A stretch of DNA of 64,000 bases, from contig NZ_CTEI01000002.1 in the NCBI RefSeq assembly GCF_001368815.1, positions 124,001 to 188,000 on the forward strand, given 5' to 3'. This DNA is from Paraliobacillus sp. PM-2. GTDB lineage: Bacteria; Bacillota; Bacilli; Bacillales; Amphibacillaceae. Below, piece by piece: positions 18,350 to 27,972 of this stretch; the stretch's first letter is position 1; every line of letters starts with the position of its first letter. The notes beneath the pieces were generated by a model. That model did no database searches. It was not told where the DNA came from and saw only the letters and a list, made by a program, of their open reading frames with translations. Position numbers and translations under genes: made by a program.

Positions 18350-19561
18350 TTATGGACAAATTAATGCGGTTGAATAATTTTCATTAAATATTTGATTCAA
18401 TATCCGATTTGTTGATACGTCATTTACTTGATCAATTTCAGCTGTTAATTCATCTAAGCTTCTATGTCTACCAAGCATTAACTCATTTTTCCCATTCCTA
18501 CTCATTCGACTATTGGTACTTTCTAAACCAAGCAATAAGTTTCCTTTTAGTTGTTCTTTACTATTGATCAATTCTTTTTCTGTTAAACCATTTGTAACAA
18601 AATCTGAAATGGTTTGTTGAATGGTTTCTTGAAGTGTTGACAAATATTGTTTACCCGTACCAGCATAAATGGTTAATAGCCCATCATCTAAGAAAGAACT
18701 ATGGTAGGAGAAAACGGAATAAGCTAGCCCTCGTTCTTCACGAATCTCTTGAAACAATCTAGAACTCATACTACCACCTAATACGTTATTTACAATAATC
18801 AAACTAAATATATCTTTATCCTCAATAGGTAGTCCTCGATAACCAAGACAAAGATGGGCTTGCTCGGTTTGCTTTTGTCTTGTCAATTGAATGGGTTCAA
18901 ACTTTGGTTTTACCAATATTTTTGATTTGTTCTCATTATCAAACTGATTAAACAGTTGCTCCACATCACTAATAAACGATTCTTCTACATTACCCGCTAC
19001 AGAAATAACAATATTGTTAGGAGTATAATGTGCTTGTTTATATTCTATCAAATCTTTACGAGTGAATGACTGTATTGTTTCTTCCTCTCCTAATATAGGA
19101 TAACTTAATGAATGTTTACCGTATGAAGCTTCAGCTAATAAATCATGAACAATATCATCTGGTGTATCTTCTGCCATTCTTATTTCTTCTAAGACAACAT
19201 TCTTTTCTTTTTCAAGTTCACTTTCATCAAATGTTGAATGAAAGAACATATCGGATAAAAGATCAATTGCAACATTTTTGTGTGTATCTAGCACTTTCGC
19301 ATAATAGCAAGTATATTCCTTTGATGTAAACGCGTTTACTTGCCCACCTATTGCGTCAAAGGATTCAGCTATATCTTTGGCTGATCTTTTTTTTGTTCCT
19401 TTAAAAAACATGTGTTCTAAGAAATGAGAAATACCGTTGTTCGTGCTTGTCTCATCTCTAGAACCTGTTCTTACCCAAATACCAATTGTTACAGATCGTA
19501 CAGTTGGGATTGACTCTAACACAATACGTAAACCATTTGTACACTCATATCTATGTATCAA
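18350..19561 (-). CDS. mlpA: M16 processing peptidase MlpA
   Basis: Zinc peptidase of the M16 family, 403 residues. HFLEH at residues 46-50 and a distal Glu in the ELEKEKNVVLEEI helix (about 115-127) complete the zinc site. The B. subtilis homologue (YmxG) is non-essential and affects extracellular protease expression and processing. TTG start at 19561, 7-8 nt after AAAGGAG. Unlike B. subtilis, no polysaccharide deacetylase gene (ylxY) stands between pnp and this gene; only 67 bases with a terminator separate them. Confidence 0.9.
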   Translation of the reverse strand: MIHRYECTNGLRIVLESIPTVRSVTIGIWVRTGSRDETSTNNGISHFLEHMFFKGTKKRSAKDIAESFDAIGGQVNAFTSKEYTCYYAKVLDTHKNVAIDLLSDMFFHSTFDESELEKEKNVVLEEIRMAEDTPDDIVHDLLAEASYGKHSLSYPILGEEETIQSFTRKDLIEYKQAHYTPNNIVISVAGNVEESFISDVEQLFNQFDNENKSKILVKPKFEPIQLTRQKQTEQAHLCLGYRGLPIEDKDIFSLIIVNNVLGGSMSSRLFQEIREERGLAYSVFSYHSSFLDDGLLTIYAGTGKQYLSTLQETIQQTISDFVTNGLTEKELINSKEQLKGNLLLGLESTNSRMSRNGKNELMLGRHRSLDELTAEIDQVNDVSTNRILNQIFNENYSTALICP

Positions 19562-19594
19562 CGCTTTACTCCTTTCAAATGAATAATAAGTAAG

Positions 19595-19620
19595 AAAAGA
19601 AACTGGAAAACCAGTTTCTT
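19595..19620 (-). terminator. intrinsic terminator after pnp
   Basis: Eight-bp stem (arms 19611-19618 and 19599-19606), 4-nt loop, T-rich tail on the minus strand. Directly follows the pnp stop. Confidence 0.75.
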
Positions 19621-19628
19621 TTCAATTA

Positions 19629-21743
19629 TTATTTGCTTTCTTTATTTTCTTTTTCTTCCAGCAGAACGGCTTTTCTAGACAAATTAATCCGGCCTTGACG
19701 ATCAATTTCTTTTACTTTAACCATAATCTGATCTCCAATAGAAACAACATCTTCTACTTTATTAATTCGTTCTGGAGCCATTTCTGAAATGTGAACTAGT
19801 CCTTCTCTTCCTTTAAACAGTTCCACAAAAGCACCAAATTTTTCAATGCGTTTAACGGTTGCAAGATATAATTGTCCTACTTCAACTTCACGGACAATAT
19901 CTTCAATTACTTTTTTCGCTTTTTTATTCATTTCATTATCCGTTGACGAAATAAATACACTTCCATCTTGTTCAATATCTATTTTTACACCAGTCTCTTC
20001 AATAATTTTATTGATCTGTTTACCACTTGGTCCAATAACATCTCTAATTTTATCTGGGTTAATGCTCATTGTTAAGATTTTAGGTGCATACGTAGATAAC
20101 TCTTCTTTTGGTTCTTTGATCGTTTCTAACATATGATTAAGAATATGCATACGACCTTTTTTAGCTTGCGATAAAGCTTCTTCTAAAATTTCTCTAGATA
20201 GACCCTCAATTTTTATATCCATTTGAAGTGCTGTGACACCATTTGCAGTACCAGCAACCTTAAAGTCCATATCTCCTAGGAAATCTTCCATACCTTGAAT
20301 ATCACTCAAAATAGAATAATCTGTACCAGATTTAACAAGTCCCATTGCAATACCAGCTACAGGTGATTTGATTGGCACACCAGCATCCATCATCGCTAAC
20401 GTACTTGCACAGATACTTGCTTGCGAGGTGGAACCATTTGATTCTAATACCTCTGAGACAAGTCTAATGGTATAAGGAAAATCTGTTTCAGAAGGAATGA
20501 CTTTTTCTAAAGCACGTTCACCTAACGCACCATGTCCAATTTCTCTTCGACCTGGCCCTCTGATTGGTCCTGTTTCACCAACACTAAAAGAAGGGAAATT
20601 GTAATGATGCATAAAACGTTTTGACTCTTCCAAATCTAACCCATCAAGAATCTGCACGTCACCTAGAGCACCTAGTGTACAAACACTTAAGGCTTGTGTT
20701 TGGCCACGCGTGAACAAACCAGATCCATGTGTACGAGGTAAAAGACCAATACGAGAAGACAATGGTCGTATTTCGTCTATTTTTCTTCCATCTGGACGAA
20801 TTTTCTCTTTTGTAATTAATCGACGAACTTCTTCTTTTACCATTTTATCTAGTACTGCTTTAACTTGTCCAAGTGTTTCTTCGTCTGCATCATTTTCTTC
20901 GTAAAATGCTACAACTTCATTTTTAACTTGATCAATTGCTTCTTCTCGAGCATGTTTTTCTTGAACTTGAATAGCTGATACTAACTTATCATATGCCTGT
21001 TTTTCTACTGCTTTACTAATTTCTTCATCTAAAGTAAATAGTTTTACTTCCATCTTTTCTTTTCCGACAGCTTCAATAATTTCTTCTTGGAAAGCAACTA
21101 ATCGTTTAATTTCTTCATGACCAAACATAATTGCTTCGAGCATTACTTCTTCAGATACTTCACTTGCACCAGCTTCTACCATATTAATCGCATCTTTTGT
21201 ACCTGCAACAGATAGATCAATATCACTTTTTTCTCTTTGTTCTGTAGAAGGATTGATAATAAATTCTCCATCTACACGTCCAACAATCACTCCCGCAATT
21301 GGACCTCCAAACGGAATATCTGAGATACTCAGTGCAATTGACGACCCAATCATAGCTGCAATTTCTGATGGTGCGTTTTGATCAACACTCATAACCATAC
21401 TAATTACTTGTACATCGTTTCGGTACCCATCAGGGAATAAAGGCCGAATAGGTCTGTCGATAAGTCGAGAAGTTAATACTGCTTTTTCACTCGGTCTACC
21501 TTCACGTTTGATAAACCCACCTGGAATTTTACCTACAGCATATAATCTTTCTTCATAATTAACTGTCAGTGGGAAAAATGGTAAATCTTTCGGCTCCTTA
21601 GAACCAGTTGCTGTGGCTAGTACAGATGTATCGCCATACTGTACCATACATGCTCCATTTGCTTGTTTTGCTAGTTCGCCAACTTCAACGGAGAATGGCT
21701 TACCAGAAATTTCTGTTGTAAATACTCTTTTTTCTGAAACCAT
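19629..21743 (-). CDS. pnp: polynucleotide phosphorylase
   Basis: 3'-5' phosphorolytic exoribonuclease of 704 residues, part of mRNA turnover in the cytoplasm. Two RNase PH domains (about 10-145 and 310-545) around a helical linker, then a KH domain (about 555-615, with [11 protein letters not shown]) and an S1 domain (about 625-690, [14 protein letters not shown]). Full family length. ATG with GAGAGGGG upstream. A 315-base gap with a long perfect hairpin precedes it and may be the site of control of this gene. Confidence 0.97.
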   Translation of the reverse strand: MVSEKRVFTTEISGKPFSVEVGELAKQANGACMVQYGDTSVLATATGSKEPKDLPFFPLTVNYEERLYAVGKIPGGFIKREGRPSEKAVLTSRLIDRPIRPLFPDGYRNDVQVISMVMSVDQNAPSEIAAMIGSSIALSISDIPFGGPIAGVIVGRVDGEFIINPSTEQREKSDIDLSVAGTKDAINMVEAGASEVSEEVMLEAIMFGHEEIKRLVAFQEEIIEAVGKEKMEVKLFTLDEEISKAVEKQAYDKLVSAIQVQEKHAREEAIDQVKNEVVAFYEENDADEETLGQVKAVLDKMVKEEVRRLITKEKIRPDGRKIDEIRPLSSRIGLLPRTHGSGLFTRGQTQALSVCTLGALGDVQILDGLDLEESKRFMHHYNFPSFSVGETGPIRGPGRREIGHGALGERALEKVIPSETDFPYTIRLVSEVLESNGSTSQASICASTLAMMDAGVPIKSPVAGIAMGLVKSGTDYSILSDIQGMEDFLGDMDFKVAGTANGVTALQMDIKIEGLSREILEEALSQAKKGRMHILNHMLETIKEPKEELSTYAPKILTMSINPDKIRDVIGPSGKQINKIIEETGVKIDIEQDGSVFISSTDNEMNKKAKKVIEDIVREVEVGQLYLATVKRIEKFGAFVELFKGREGLVHISEMAPERINKVEDVVSIGDQIMVKVKEIDRQGRINLSRKAVLLEEKENKESK

Positions 21744-21862
21744 GTTTCTTGACCCCTCTCAAATACCACTTTCACAATTTTATTTTTAATAAGAGGCTTA
21801 ATACTATCATATCCATTATTAGTTTTTATCCTTTTGCATCAAATTTATTACTATGCTCCATC

Positions 21863-21904
21863 CTGATCAAACGGTTGAAAGGATATTTTCAACCGTTTGA
21901 TCAG
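21863..21904 (-). ncRNA. long perfect hairpin in the pnp leader
   Basis: 18-bp perfect stem (arms 21863-21880 and 21887-21904) with a 6-nt loop, extended outward by imperfect pairing (GCTC/GAGC and CTATG/CATAG). No T-run on either side, so it is not an ordinary terminator. It lies about 120 bases before the pnp start. Leader hairpins before pnp are cleaved by RNase III in enterobacteria for autocontrol; a like role here is inference. The gap 21744-22058 holds this and the rpsO terminator and no ORF. Confidence 0.6.
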
Positions 21905-22024
21905 AATCGAGCGAAAGGATCATAGTTATGATAGCCAGCCACTATGTGTGTACCCATTGTGCAAGTGCTTTTTTATAAATTGTTTCACTATTATATTTTA
22001 CCAAAAAAATAATTCTAAACATAC

Positions 22025-22050
22025 AGAAAAAGCGGGAATATTCCCGCTTT
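22025..22050 (-). terminator. intrinsic terminator after rpsO
   Basis: Near-perfect palindrome AAAGCGGGAA/TTCCCGCTTT at 22029-22050 with T-rich tail on the minus strand, 8 bases after the rpsO stop. Confidence 0.8.
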
Positions 22051-22058
22051 AATGTAGA

Positions 22059-22328
22059 TTATCGGCGTAATCCAAGTTTTTTAATTAATTCGCGGTAACG
22101 TGTAACGTCTTTATTACGTAGGTAATTTAAAAGATTACGACGTTTACCAACCATTTTTAACAAACCACGACGTGAATGGTGATCTTTCTTGTGGAAACGA
22201 AGATGCTCATTCAAATTAGTGATTTCTTCTGTTAGGACAGCGATTTGAACCTCTGCAGATCCAGTATCGTTATCATGTGTCTTGAATTCGTTGATGAGTT
22301 CGTTTTTACGTTCTTGAGTGATTGCCAT
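22059..22328 (-). CDS. rpsO: 30S ribosomal protein S15
   Basis: Ribosomal protein S15 of 89 residues, the exact family length, binding 16S rRNA helices 20-22 early in 30S assembly. Conserved [18 protein letters not shown] and the [12 protein letters not shown] segment are present. GGAGG stands 8 nt before the ATG. The leader can fold into a structure that may allow S15 to control its own translation. A strong terminator follows. Confidence 0.98.
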   Translation of the reverse strand: MAITQERKNELINEFKTHDNDTGSAEVQIAVLTEEITNLNEHLRFHKKDHHSRRGLLKMVGKRRNLLNYLRNKDVTRYRELIKKLGLRR

Positions 22329-22353
22329 CCTTTTTCACCTCCTATAACTATTG

Positions 22354-22409
22354 TAAAACCCCAATCTCCTAGCAAACGGCGGAGACTCGTATTGCCAAGT
22401 AGATGGTTT
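22354..22409 (-). promoter_or_regulatory. candidate S15 autoregulatory leader
   Basis: In the rpsO leader, AAACC (minus of 22405-22409) can pair with GGTTT (minus of 22356-22360), enclosing a hairpin formed by AGTCTCC and GGAGATT (22381-22387 with 22363-22369) and a second short arm. A multi-branch fold just before the Shine-Dalgarno resembles in general form the S15 leaders known in Bacilli, but I cannot score it against the Rfam model by eye. Confidence 0.35.
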
Positions 22410-22450
22410 CCGTAACTTAGATTACATCTTTTTAATTAAAAATGCAAGTA

Positions 22451-23407
22451 TTAATCTGTAATTAATGAAAAGAATTGTCGAATGCGTTGTTCATCTTGCT
22501 TTAGTTGATTAATTAAGGCATCAATACCTGTGAATTTTTGCTCTTCTCTAATAAAAACACGCCATTCAATCTTCACTTGTTCACCATATATTGCTTGATT
22601 AAAATCAAACAGGTGAACTTCAACAGTTAGTTGGCTACTTTCATTTTTATCATGAAACGTTGGTTTGTATCCGATATTTGCCATACCATAAACACAATGT
22701 TCCTTCACCCATACTTTCACACCATAAACAGCAGCTTTAGGTATAGCATAGGCTTGATCAGGATCAATATTAGCTGTCGGATACCCAATCGTCCTTCCGC
22801 GCTTCTCCCCTTCGATCACTGTACCAGAAGTAGTAAGCGGCCTATCCATTAATTCGGTGACTTTTTCCACATTCCCTTGAACCAATAATTCCCGAATCCT
22901 CGTCGAACTCACTTTCTCATTTTCGTTTTCCAATTTATCAATTACAGTGATTTCAAAACACCCTGCAGCATCTGCTGCCAATGTATGTATGTTCCCTTTT
23001 CCTTTATGCCCATAAGTGAAATCAAATCCGGTTACTAAATGTTTAATATTAAGCCCTATAATAAAATGGTCAATAAATGCTTTTGGTGACAACTGTGACA
23101 ATGTATGATCAAACGCAATAATATATAAAAGGTCAATGCCCATATCAGCTAAAATAGATTGCTTCTCCGATAAGGGTGTTAAATAATGAACATCTTGTTT
23201 GTTATTGTTTAAAACAACAGAAGGATGGGGGGAAAAAGTAATAACAGCACTTTTTCTATTTTGTTGTTTTGCAAGCACTTGCGCTTCTTTTATCACCTTT
23301 TGATGGCCTTTGTGAATACCATCAAAAAATCCAATTGCCGCAACAGCTTCCTCTTGTTTGATTTTTTGTAAATGTTGTGGATAGCATAACGAAATAACTT
23401 GCAACAT
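22451..23407 (-). CDS. ribF: bifunctional riboflavin kinase/FAD synthetase
   Basis: Makes FMN and then FAD from riboflavin. 318 residues: N-terminal nucleotidyltransferase domain with GFFDGIHKGHQKVI (about 26-39) and TxSSTRIR-type motif (SSTRIREL), and C-terminal riboflavin kinase domain with GRTIGYPTANID and a later VEVHLFDF. Starts at ATG, lies 20 bases behind truB as in B. subtilis (there named ribC). No FMN riboswitch is visible before it. Confidence 0.95.
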   Translation of the reverse strand: MLQVISLCYPQHLQKIKQEEAVAAIGFFDGIHKGHQKVIKEAQVLAKQQNRKSAVITFSPHPSVVLNNNKQDVHYLTPLSEKQSILADMGIDLLYIIAFDHTLSQLSPKAFIDHFIIGLNIKHLVTGFDFTYGHKGKGNIHTLAADAAGCFEITVIDKLENENEKVSSTRIRELLVQGNVEKVTELMDRPLTTSGTVIEGEKRGRTIGYPTANIDPDQAYAIPKAAVYGVKVWVKEHCVYGMANIGYKPTFHDKNESSQLTVEVHLFDFNQAIYGEQVKIEWRVFIREEQKFTGIDALINQLKQDEQRIRQFFSLITD

Positions 23408-23426
23408 AATTACCTACTTTCTTTTA

Positions 23427-24329
23427 TTACTGAAATACGCGAACCGGTTTAATTTCATTTTCATTGTTTGGATGTTTTTGATAAATAGCTAATAAATTGT
23501 CTTGATACTCTACACGAAATGGTTTATCTGTTGCTATAGATGTTGGTTTAGGTAGTTTTTGACCGTTGGCAACTTTTAAGGATGTTTCTCTATCTACCTC
23601 ATATCTAGCGAGGTGTTTTACACCATATGAAATCGGAAATAGTAATCGAGATAATTCATTTTGTGCTTTTTTTTCTTTCACTTCTGCTATTGTAACTGCA
23701 TGTTCCTGTGAAAATCCACCCGTTTTTGTTCGAACTAGTGCAGACATATGTGCAGGGTATCCTAGTGCTTCCCCAAGATCAACACACAACGTACGAATAT
23801 AAGTTCCCTTAGAGCAATTCACCTCAAAGGAAAAATGAAAAAGACCATTATCAGCTTTAATGGTGTTTGGGATATATGTAATAGATTCAATCCATACTTG
23901 TCTCGATGGTCGATTTACAGGAATATTGTTGCGTGCATATTCATATAGTTTCCTACCATTCACCTTTACAGCAGAATATAGTGGAACGACCTGTGTAATG
24001 TTTCCAACAAAAGATTGCAAAACAGTATTAATTTCTTGTTCTGATATCATTTCATTAACTGGTTTTTTGGTTATCGTTTCACCTGTAGAGTCCTCTGTAT
24101 CTGTTGTATAACCAAGGGTTACTTGGGCTTGATATGTTTTTTTAGTATCTGTTAAAAAAGGTACAATCTTTGTCGCTTGATTAATACAAATAGGTAAAAC
24201 ACCCTCTACTTCAGGATCTAATGTTCCTGTATGTCCTACTTTCTTTGTTTGACAGATACGTCTCAATTCCATAACACAATCATGCGATGTTTTACCTTTT
24301 TCTTTCCATAATGGGATAATACCGTCCAT
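23427..24329 (-). CDS. truB: tRNA pseudouridine-55 synthase
   Basis: Converts U55 of tRNA to pseudouridine. 300 residues with N-terminal KGKTSHDCV, catalytic Asp38 in GHTGTLDPE, and a C-terminal extension typical of the Bacillus enzymes. ATG with ATGGAGG 8 nt upstream. It opens a new unit: a terminator ends rbfA 230 bases upstream, and the 24330-24603 gap holds that terminator and an 82-bp repeat-like element. Confidence 0.95.
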   Translation of the reverse strand: MDGIIPLWKEKGKTSHDCVMELRRICQTKKVGHTGTLDPEVEGVLPICINQATKIVPFLTDTKKTYQAQVTLGYTTDTEDSTGETITKKPVNEMISEQEINTVLQSFVGNITQVVPLYSAVKVNGRKLYEYARNNIPVNRPSRQVWIESITYIPNTIKADNGLFHFSFEVNCSKGTYIRTLCVDLGEALGYPAHMSALVRTKTGGFSQEHAVTIAEVKEKKAQNELSRLLFPISYGVKHLARYEVDRETSLKVANGQKLPKPTSIATDKPFRVEYQDNLLAIYQKHPNNENEIKPVRVFQ

Positions 24330-24399
24330 TTTATAGCCTCCATTGATTGGTACTTTTTAAATAGAACAAGATAGTAAGCAGTTTTGATACATCGGACAA

Positions 24400-24481
24400 T
24401 GGAGCTAGACGTCGATTCTTAAAACAAAAGTTAATATGCTTTTTATACTTTATCTTTTTAAGGAAAGTTTGGCTCGCTCCA
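24400..24481. repeat. 82-bp intergenic element with imperfect inverted ends
   Basis: Bounded by TGGAGCTAGAC (24400-24410) and GGCTCGCTCCA (24471-24481), which match in inverse at 8 of 11 positions, with an AT-rich middle. Such GGAGC-ended segments look like dispersed intergenic repeats of Bacillaceae, but only one copy is in this window, so its repeat nature is inferred. Confidence 0.35.
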
Positions 24482-24554
24482 GTCTTTAGGAACTAGTAAT
24501 GCCTAAATGTACTTATTCTAAATTTTTTTAGATTCTATACTTCTGTGTCCGCAT

Positions 24555-24587
24555 AAACAAAACCCTTGTATCATTATAGAACAAGGG
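24555..24587 (-). terminator. intrinsic terminator after rbfA
   Basis: Seven-bp stem (arms 24581-24587 and 24563-24569) and a T-rich tail (TTTTGTTT) on the minus strand, 17 bases after the rbfA stop. Ends the rimP-nusA-infB-rbfA operon. Confidence 0.75.
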
Positions 24588-24603
24588 CTTTGTGAAGTAA
24601 ATA

Positions 24604-24954
24604 TTATTGATCTTTATTGTCTAAATCGCGCAGTATATGTTCAATTCGATTTCCTTTTTCAATCGCTTCATCAAATTCAAAAAACAATTCAGGAACTTTA
24701 CGTAATCGAATTCTACTACCAATTTCCGACCGAATAAAACCTTTTGCTTTCGCTAATCCAACTAAGGATTCTTGTTTTTGTTTATCATCGCCTAACACAG
24801 AAATGAAAATCTTTGCTTGTTGTAAATCCCCTGTCACTTCCACATCTGTAATTGTTACAAAGCCAACACGAGGATCTTTTATTTTTCGGCTAATAATATC
24901 TCCCAGCTCTTTTTTCATTTGCTCTGCGACGCGATTTGCTCTCATATGATTCAT
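24604..24954 (-). CDS. rbfA: ribosome-binding factor A
   Basis: Cold-shock ribosome maturation factor that binds the 30S subunit near the 5' end of 16S rRNA. 116 residues, KH-type fold, with [19 protein letters not shown] and [16 protein letters not shown]. The ATG at 24954 is chosen: AGAGG lies 8 nt upstream, while the GTG at 24963 overlaps the Shine-Dalgarno; length and N-terminus then match B. subtilis RbfA. Final gene of its operon. Confidence 0.95.
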   Translation of the reverse strand: MNHMRANRVAEQMKKELGDIISRKIKDPRVGFVTITDVEVTGDLQQAKIFISVLGDDKQKQESLVGLAKAKGFIRSEIGSRIRLRKVPELFFEFDEAIEKGNRIEHILRDLDNKDQ

Positions 24955-24981
24955 AAAAATCACCTCTTATGATTGAAACAT

Positions 24982-25260
24982 TTAAAGCCACTGTTTTTCT
25001 GTTATTGTCCGTTCGATCTCTGGAAAAGAATCAATGAAACCAAGACACTGATCTAATAATCTTTCCGCTTGCACTTTTTCATTTGAGATCGTTACAATAC
25101 CAAACATCGTTTTTTGCCACAGTTCCTGATAAGCGATTTCACTTATGGAGACATTAAAATTATTCTGGATACGATGGATGATTCGTTTGGTTACAGAACG
25201 TTTCTCTTTTAATGAATGTGTATCATAAATAAAACAACTTACTTCTGCATATATAATCAT
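24982..25260 (-). CDS. ylxP: YlxP family protein (DUF503)
   Basis: Small protein of 92 residues, DUF503 family, found between infB and rbfA throughout Bacilli. Begins [22 protein letters not shown], typical of the family. The ATG overlaps the infB stop (ATGA). Homologues have been implicated in ribosome maturation with RbfA, but the molecular role is not clear from the sequence. Confidence 0.88.
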   Translation of the reverse strand: MIIYAEVSCFIYDTHSLKEKRSVTKRIIHRIQNNFNVSISEIAYQELWQKTMFGIVTISNEKVQAERLLDQCLGFIDSFPEIERTITEKQWL

Positions 25261-27359
25261 GTACGACTAATTTCTTCCATAACAAAGGCTTCGATGACAT
25301 CACCTTCTTTAATATCATTGAAATTCTCAATCGTAATACCACATTCATAATTTTGTGCTACTTCTTTCACATCATCTTTATAACGTTTAAGTGTATCAAT
25401 TTCACCTTCAAAAATGACTATACCGTCACGAATAATACGGACACCTGCATTTCTGGTGATCTTACCATCTGTTACATAGCTTCCGGCAATTGTTCCGATT
25501 TTTGACACCTTGAAAGTCTCTCGAACTTCAGCTTGACCAATAATTTTTTCTTCGTATTCTGGATCAAGCATCCCTTTCATCGCTGCTTCAATCTCTTCCA
25601 TTACTTTGTAAATGATTCGGTGTAAGCGGACATCTACATTTTCAGACTCAGCAGCTTTTTTAGCATTTACATCTGGACGCACATTAAACCCTATTACAAT
25701 TGCATTCGAAGCAGAAGCTAAAATAATATCTGATTCTGTAATCGCACCAACACCCGTATGAATAATATTAACTTTCACACCTTCGACATCAATTTTTTCT
25801 AATGATGAAGCAAGTGCTTCTGCAGATCCTTGCACATCTGCTTTTAAAATTAAGTTTATATCTTTAATTTCACCTTGCTTAATTTGTTCAAATAAATCAT
25901 CTAAACTTACTTTTGCTTGATCACCACGTCGTGCTTCTAATTGACGTTGCTGACGATTTTCTCCTATGCTACGGGCTTTTTTCTCATCTTCAAATACTAC
26001 AAAGCGATCACCAGCCTGTGGAACATCATTTAAGCCAGTAATTTCAACAGGAGTTGACGGTCCAGCTACTTTTACACGTCGACCAAGATCATTAACCATT
26101 GCTCTTACGCGGCCAAATGTATTACCAACTACAATTGGATCACCGACATGTAACGTCCCGTTTTGAACAAGTAATGTAGCAACTGATCCGCGTCCTTTAT
26201 CTAACTCTGCTTCGATAACTGTACCAACTGCATGACGATCAGGATTTGCTTTTAACTCTTCAACTTCTGCTACTAATTGGATCATTTCAATTAAGTCTTC
26301 AATACCTTCACCCTTCACGGCAGATAGTTGAACAAATATAGTACTACCTCCCCAATCTTCAGGAATGAGTTCATGCTCTGTTAATTCCTGCATTACTCGA
26401 TCAGGATTTGCTCCTTCTTTGTCCATTTTATTCACAGCAACAATAATTGGAACTTCTGCAGCCTTTGCATGATTAATTGCTTCAATCGTTTGTGGCATTA
26501 CACCGTCATCAGCAGCTACTACTAAAATCGCAATATCTGTAACTTGTGCTCCTCTAGAACGCATGCTCGTGAAAGCTGCGTGTCCTGGGGTATCAAGAAA
26601 TGTGATCTTTTTATTATTGTTTTCAATTTGATAGGCACCAATATGTTGTGTAATTCCACCAGCTTCGCCTTCCGTTACTTTTGTGTGCCTAATAGAATCT
26701 AGTAACGTTGTTTTACCATGGTCAACGTGACCCATGATAGTAACTACTGCCGGACGTTCGATAACGTCATTCTCATGATCTTCTGTAGCAATATATTGAT
26801 CAAGGTCTGATTCATCCACTTCTACTTCTTTTACTGCTGTAACGCCATATTCTTCACAAATCAGTTCAATTGAATCCTTATCCAGCTCTTGATTCTTCGT
26901 TGCCATAACACCTAAAAACATTAATTTCTTGATCAGTTCACTGGTATCTTTACCTAATTTTTCAGCCAATTCTCCAACAGTTAATGATCCTGTGTAAGTG
27001 ATTCTTGATACATCTTGCTGATTACTTTGCTTCGTTTGATTTGGTTGATTTTGTTTATTAGACATTTGATTTGTTGATTGTTTTTTCTTACTTTGTTTTT
27101 TCTTATTTTTATTAGAATGTTTTTTTGATTTTCCCTTTTGTTCAGTTTCTATTTTAGTTTCACCTGCTGCCTTTTGATTTTGTGGAGCCGTTTCTTTATT
27201 GTTATTATTAAAAAATCCGTCTAACTTTTCCTTTGTTTCCATTGTGATAGTAGACATGTGGTTTGACACTTCTATATTTAAATCTTTCAGCTTATTAATA
27301 ACTTCTTTGCTAGCTACTTTCATTTCTTTTGCGTACTCATATATACGTATTTTACTCAT
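25257..27359 (-). CDS. infB: translation initiation factor IF-2
   Basis: GTPase of 700 residues that brings fMet-tRNA to the 30S subunit. An N-terminal IF2_N domain (about 1-55), a Lys/Gln/Asn-rich low-complexity linker (about 55-120), a second IF2_N-type domain (125-185), then the G domain with GHVDHGKTT (about 210), DTPGH and NKMD, followed by domains II, III and IV. The linker is strongly basic and low complexity. ATG behind a GGGGG Shine-Dalgarno. Central gene of the nusA operon. Confidence 0.97.
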   Translation of the reverse strand: MSKIRIYEYAKEMKVASKEVINKLKDLNIEVSNHMSTITMETKEKLDGFFNNNNKETAPQNQKAAGETKIETEQKGKSKKHSNKNKKKQSKKKQSTNQMSNKQNQPNQTKQSNQQDVSRITYTGSLTVGELAEKLGKDTSELIKKLMFLGVMATKNQELDKDSIELICEEYGVTAVKEVEVDESDLDQYIATEDHENDVIERPAVVTIMGHVDHGKTTLLDSIRHTKVTEGEAGGITQHIGAYQIENNNKKITFLDTPGHAAFTSMRSRGAQVTDIAILVVAADDGVMPQTIEAINHAKAAEVPIIVAVNKMDKEGANPDRVMQELTEHELIPEDWGGSTIFVQLSAVKGEGIEDLIEMIQLVAEVEELKANPDRHAVGTVIEAELDKGRGSVATLLVQNGTLHVGDPIVVGNTFGRVRAMVNDLGRRVKVAGPSTPVEITGLNDVPQAGDRFVVFEDEKKARSIGENRQQRQLEARRGDQAKVSLDDLFEQIKQGEIKDINLILKADVQGSAEALASSLEKIDVEGVKVNIIHTGVGAITESDIILASASNAIVIGFNVRPDVNAKKAAESENVDVRLHRIIYKVMEEIEAAMKGMLDPEYEEKIIGQAEVRETFKVSKIGTIAGSYVTDGKITRNAGVRIIRDGIVIFEGEIDTLKRYKDDVKEVAQNYECGITIENFNDIKEGDVIEAFVMEEISRT

Positions 27360-27379
27360 ACATTCACCCCCGAATTTAT

Positions 27380-27685
27380 TTAATCGAGTAACGAGTTCAG
27401 TTTAGTAGCAAAACCGTCATCATTGATAGCAATAGCCACTCTTCCATTTTTTCCAATCGCATAAGAGATCATATCTCGATCGTCTACTGTACGAATAGGT
27501 ACTTTATAAAAATGACATTTATCCATTAACTTCTTTTTTGTTTGCGGACCAATATCACTAGCAAGTAGAACTAATTTTGCTTTTCCTTTTTGAATATCTC
27601 GTATAATCGACTCTTCTCCTACCGTAATCTTCTTTGCACGATAAGCTAATCCTAATAAGTTCAAATATGCTTGGTTTCTAATCAA
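27380..27685 (-). CDS. ylxQ: L7Ae-family RNA-binding protein YlxQ
   Basis: Protein of 101 residues with the L7Ae/L30e/S12e/Gadd45 fold, which binds kink-turn RNA; B. subtilis YlxQ is a paralogue of L7Ae family ribosomal protein and non-essential. Motifs: [15 protein letters not shown] and [16 protein letters not shown]. Overlaps the end of rnpM by 8 bases, so translation is coupled. Sits between rnpM and infB as in B. subtilis. Confidence 0.88.
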   Translation of the reverse strand: MIRNQAYLNLLGLAYRAKKITVGEESIIRDIQKGKAKLVLLASDIGPQTKKKLMDKCHFYKVPIRTVDDRDMISYAIGKNGRVAIAINDDGFATKLNSLLD

Positions 27686-27959
27686 TGTCTTTACCTTCTA
27701 TTACACGTTCTAATTGTTGATAGATTGAATCATCAATTGTTGTCTGTAATTGACGATCAAGGACATTTGATTTTCTCGCCTGTTGAACAACACCTATGTC
27801 CTTGGAGATATATGTTCCACGCCCATTTTTTTTACCAGAAGGGTCAACAAAAACGTCACCTTCTTTTGTACGAACAATTCGAACTAATGATTGTTTCGGC
27901 TTCATTTCCTGTGTAATTACACATTTTCGAAGAGGTATTTTTTTATTCTTTTTTGGCAT
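27678..27959 (-). CDS. rnpM: RNase P modulator RnpM (YlxR)
   Basis: Small nucleic-acid binding protein of 93 residues, YlxR family. Core motif IPLRKCVITQEMKPKQ(S)L, RIVR and GKKNGRGTYIS are conserved. Recent work on B. subtilis YlxR identified it as a regulator binding the RNase P RNA, and the name RnpM reflects that; the assignment here is by family and by its position between nusA and ylxQ. N-terminus is rich in lysine. Confidence 0.88.
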   Translation of the reverse strand: MPKKNKKIPLRKCVITQEMKPKQSLVRIVRTKEGDVFVDPSGKKNGRGTYISKDIGVVQQARKSNVLDRQLQTTIDDSIYQQLERVIEGKDID

Positions 27960-27972
27960 GACTTATTCCCCC

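Noticed and set aside
23408-23426. FMN riboswitch before ribF
   Set aside because: Only about 19 bases separate truB and ribF.
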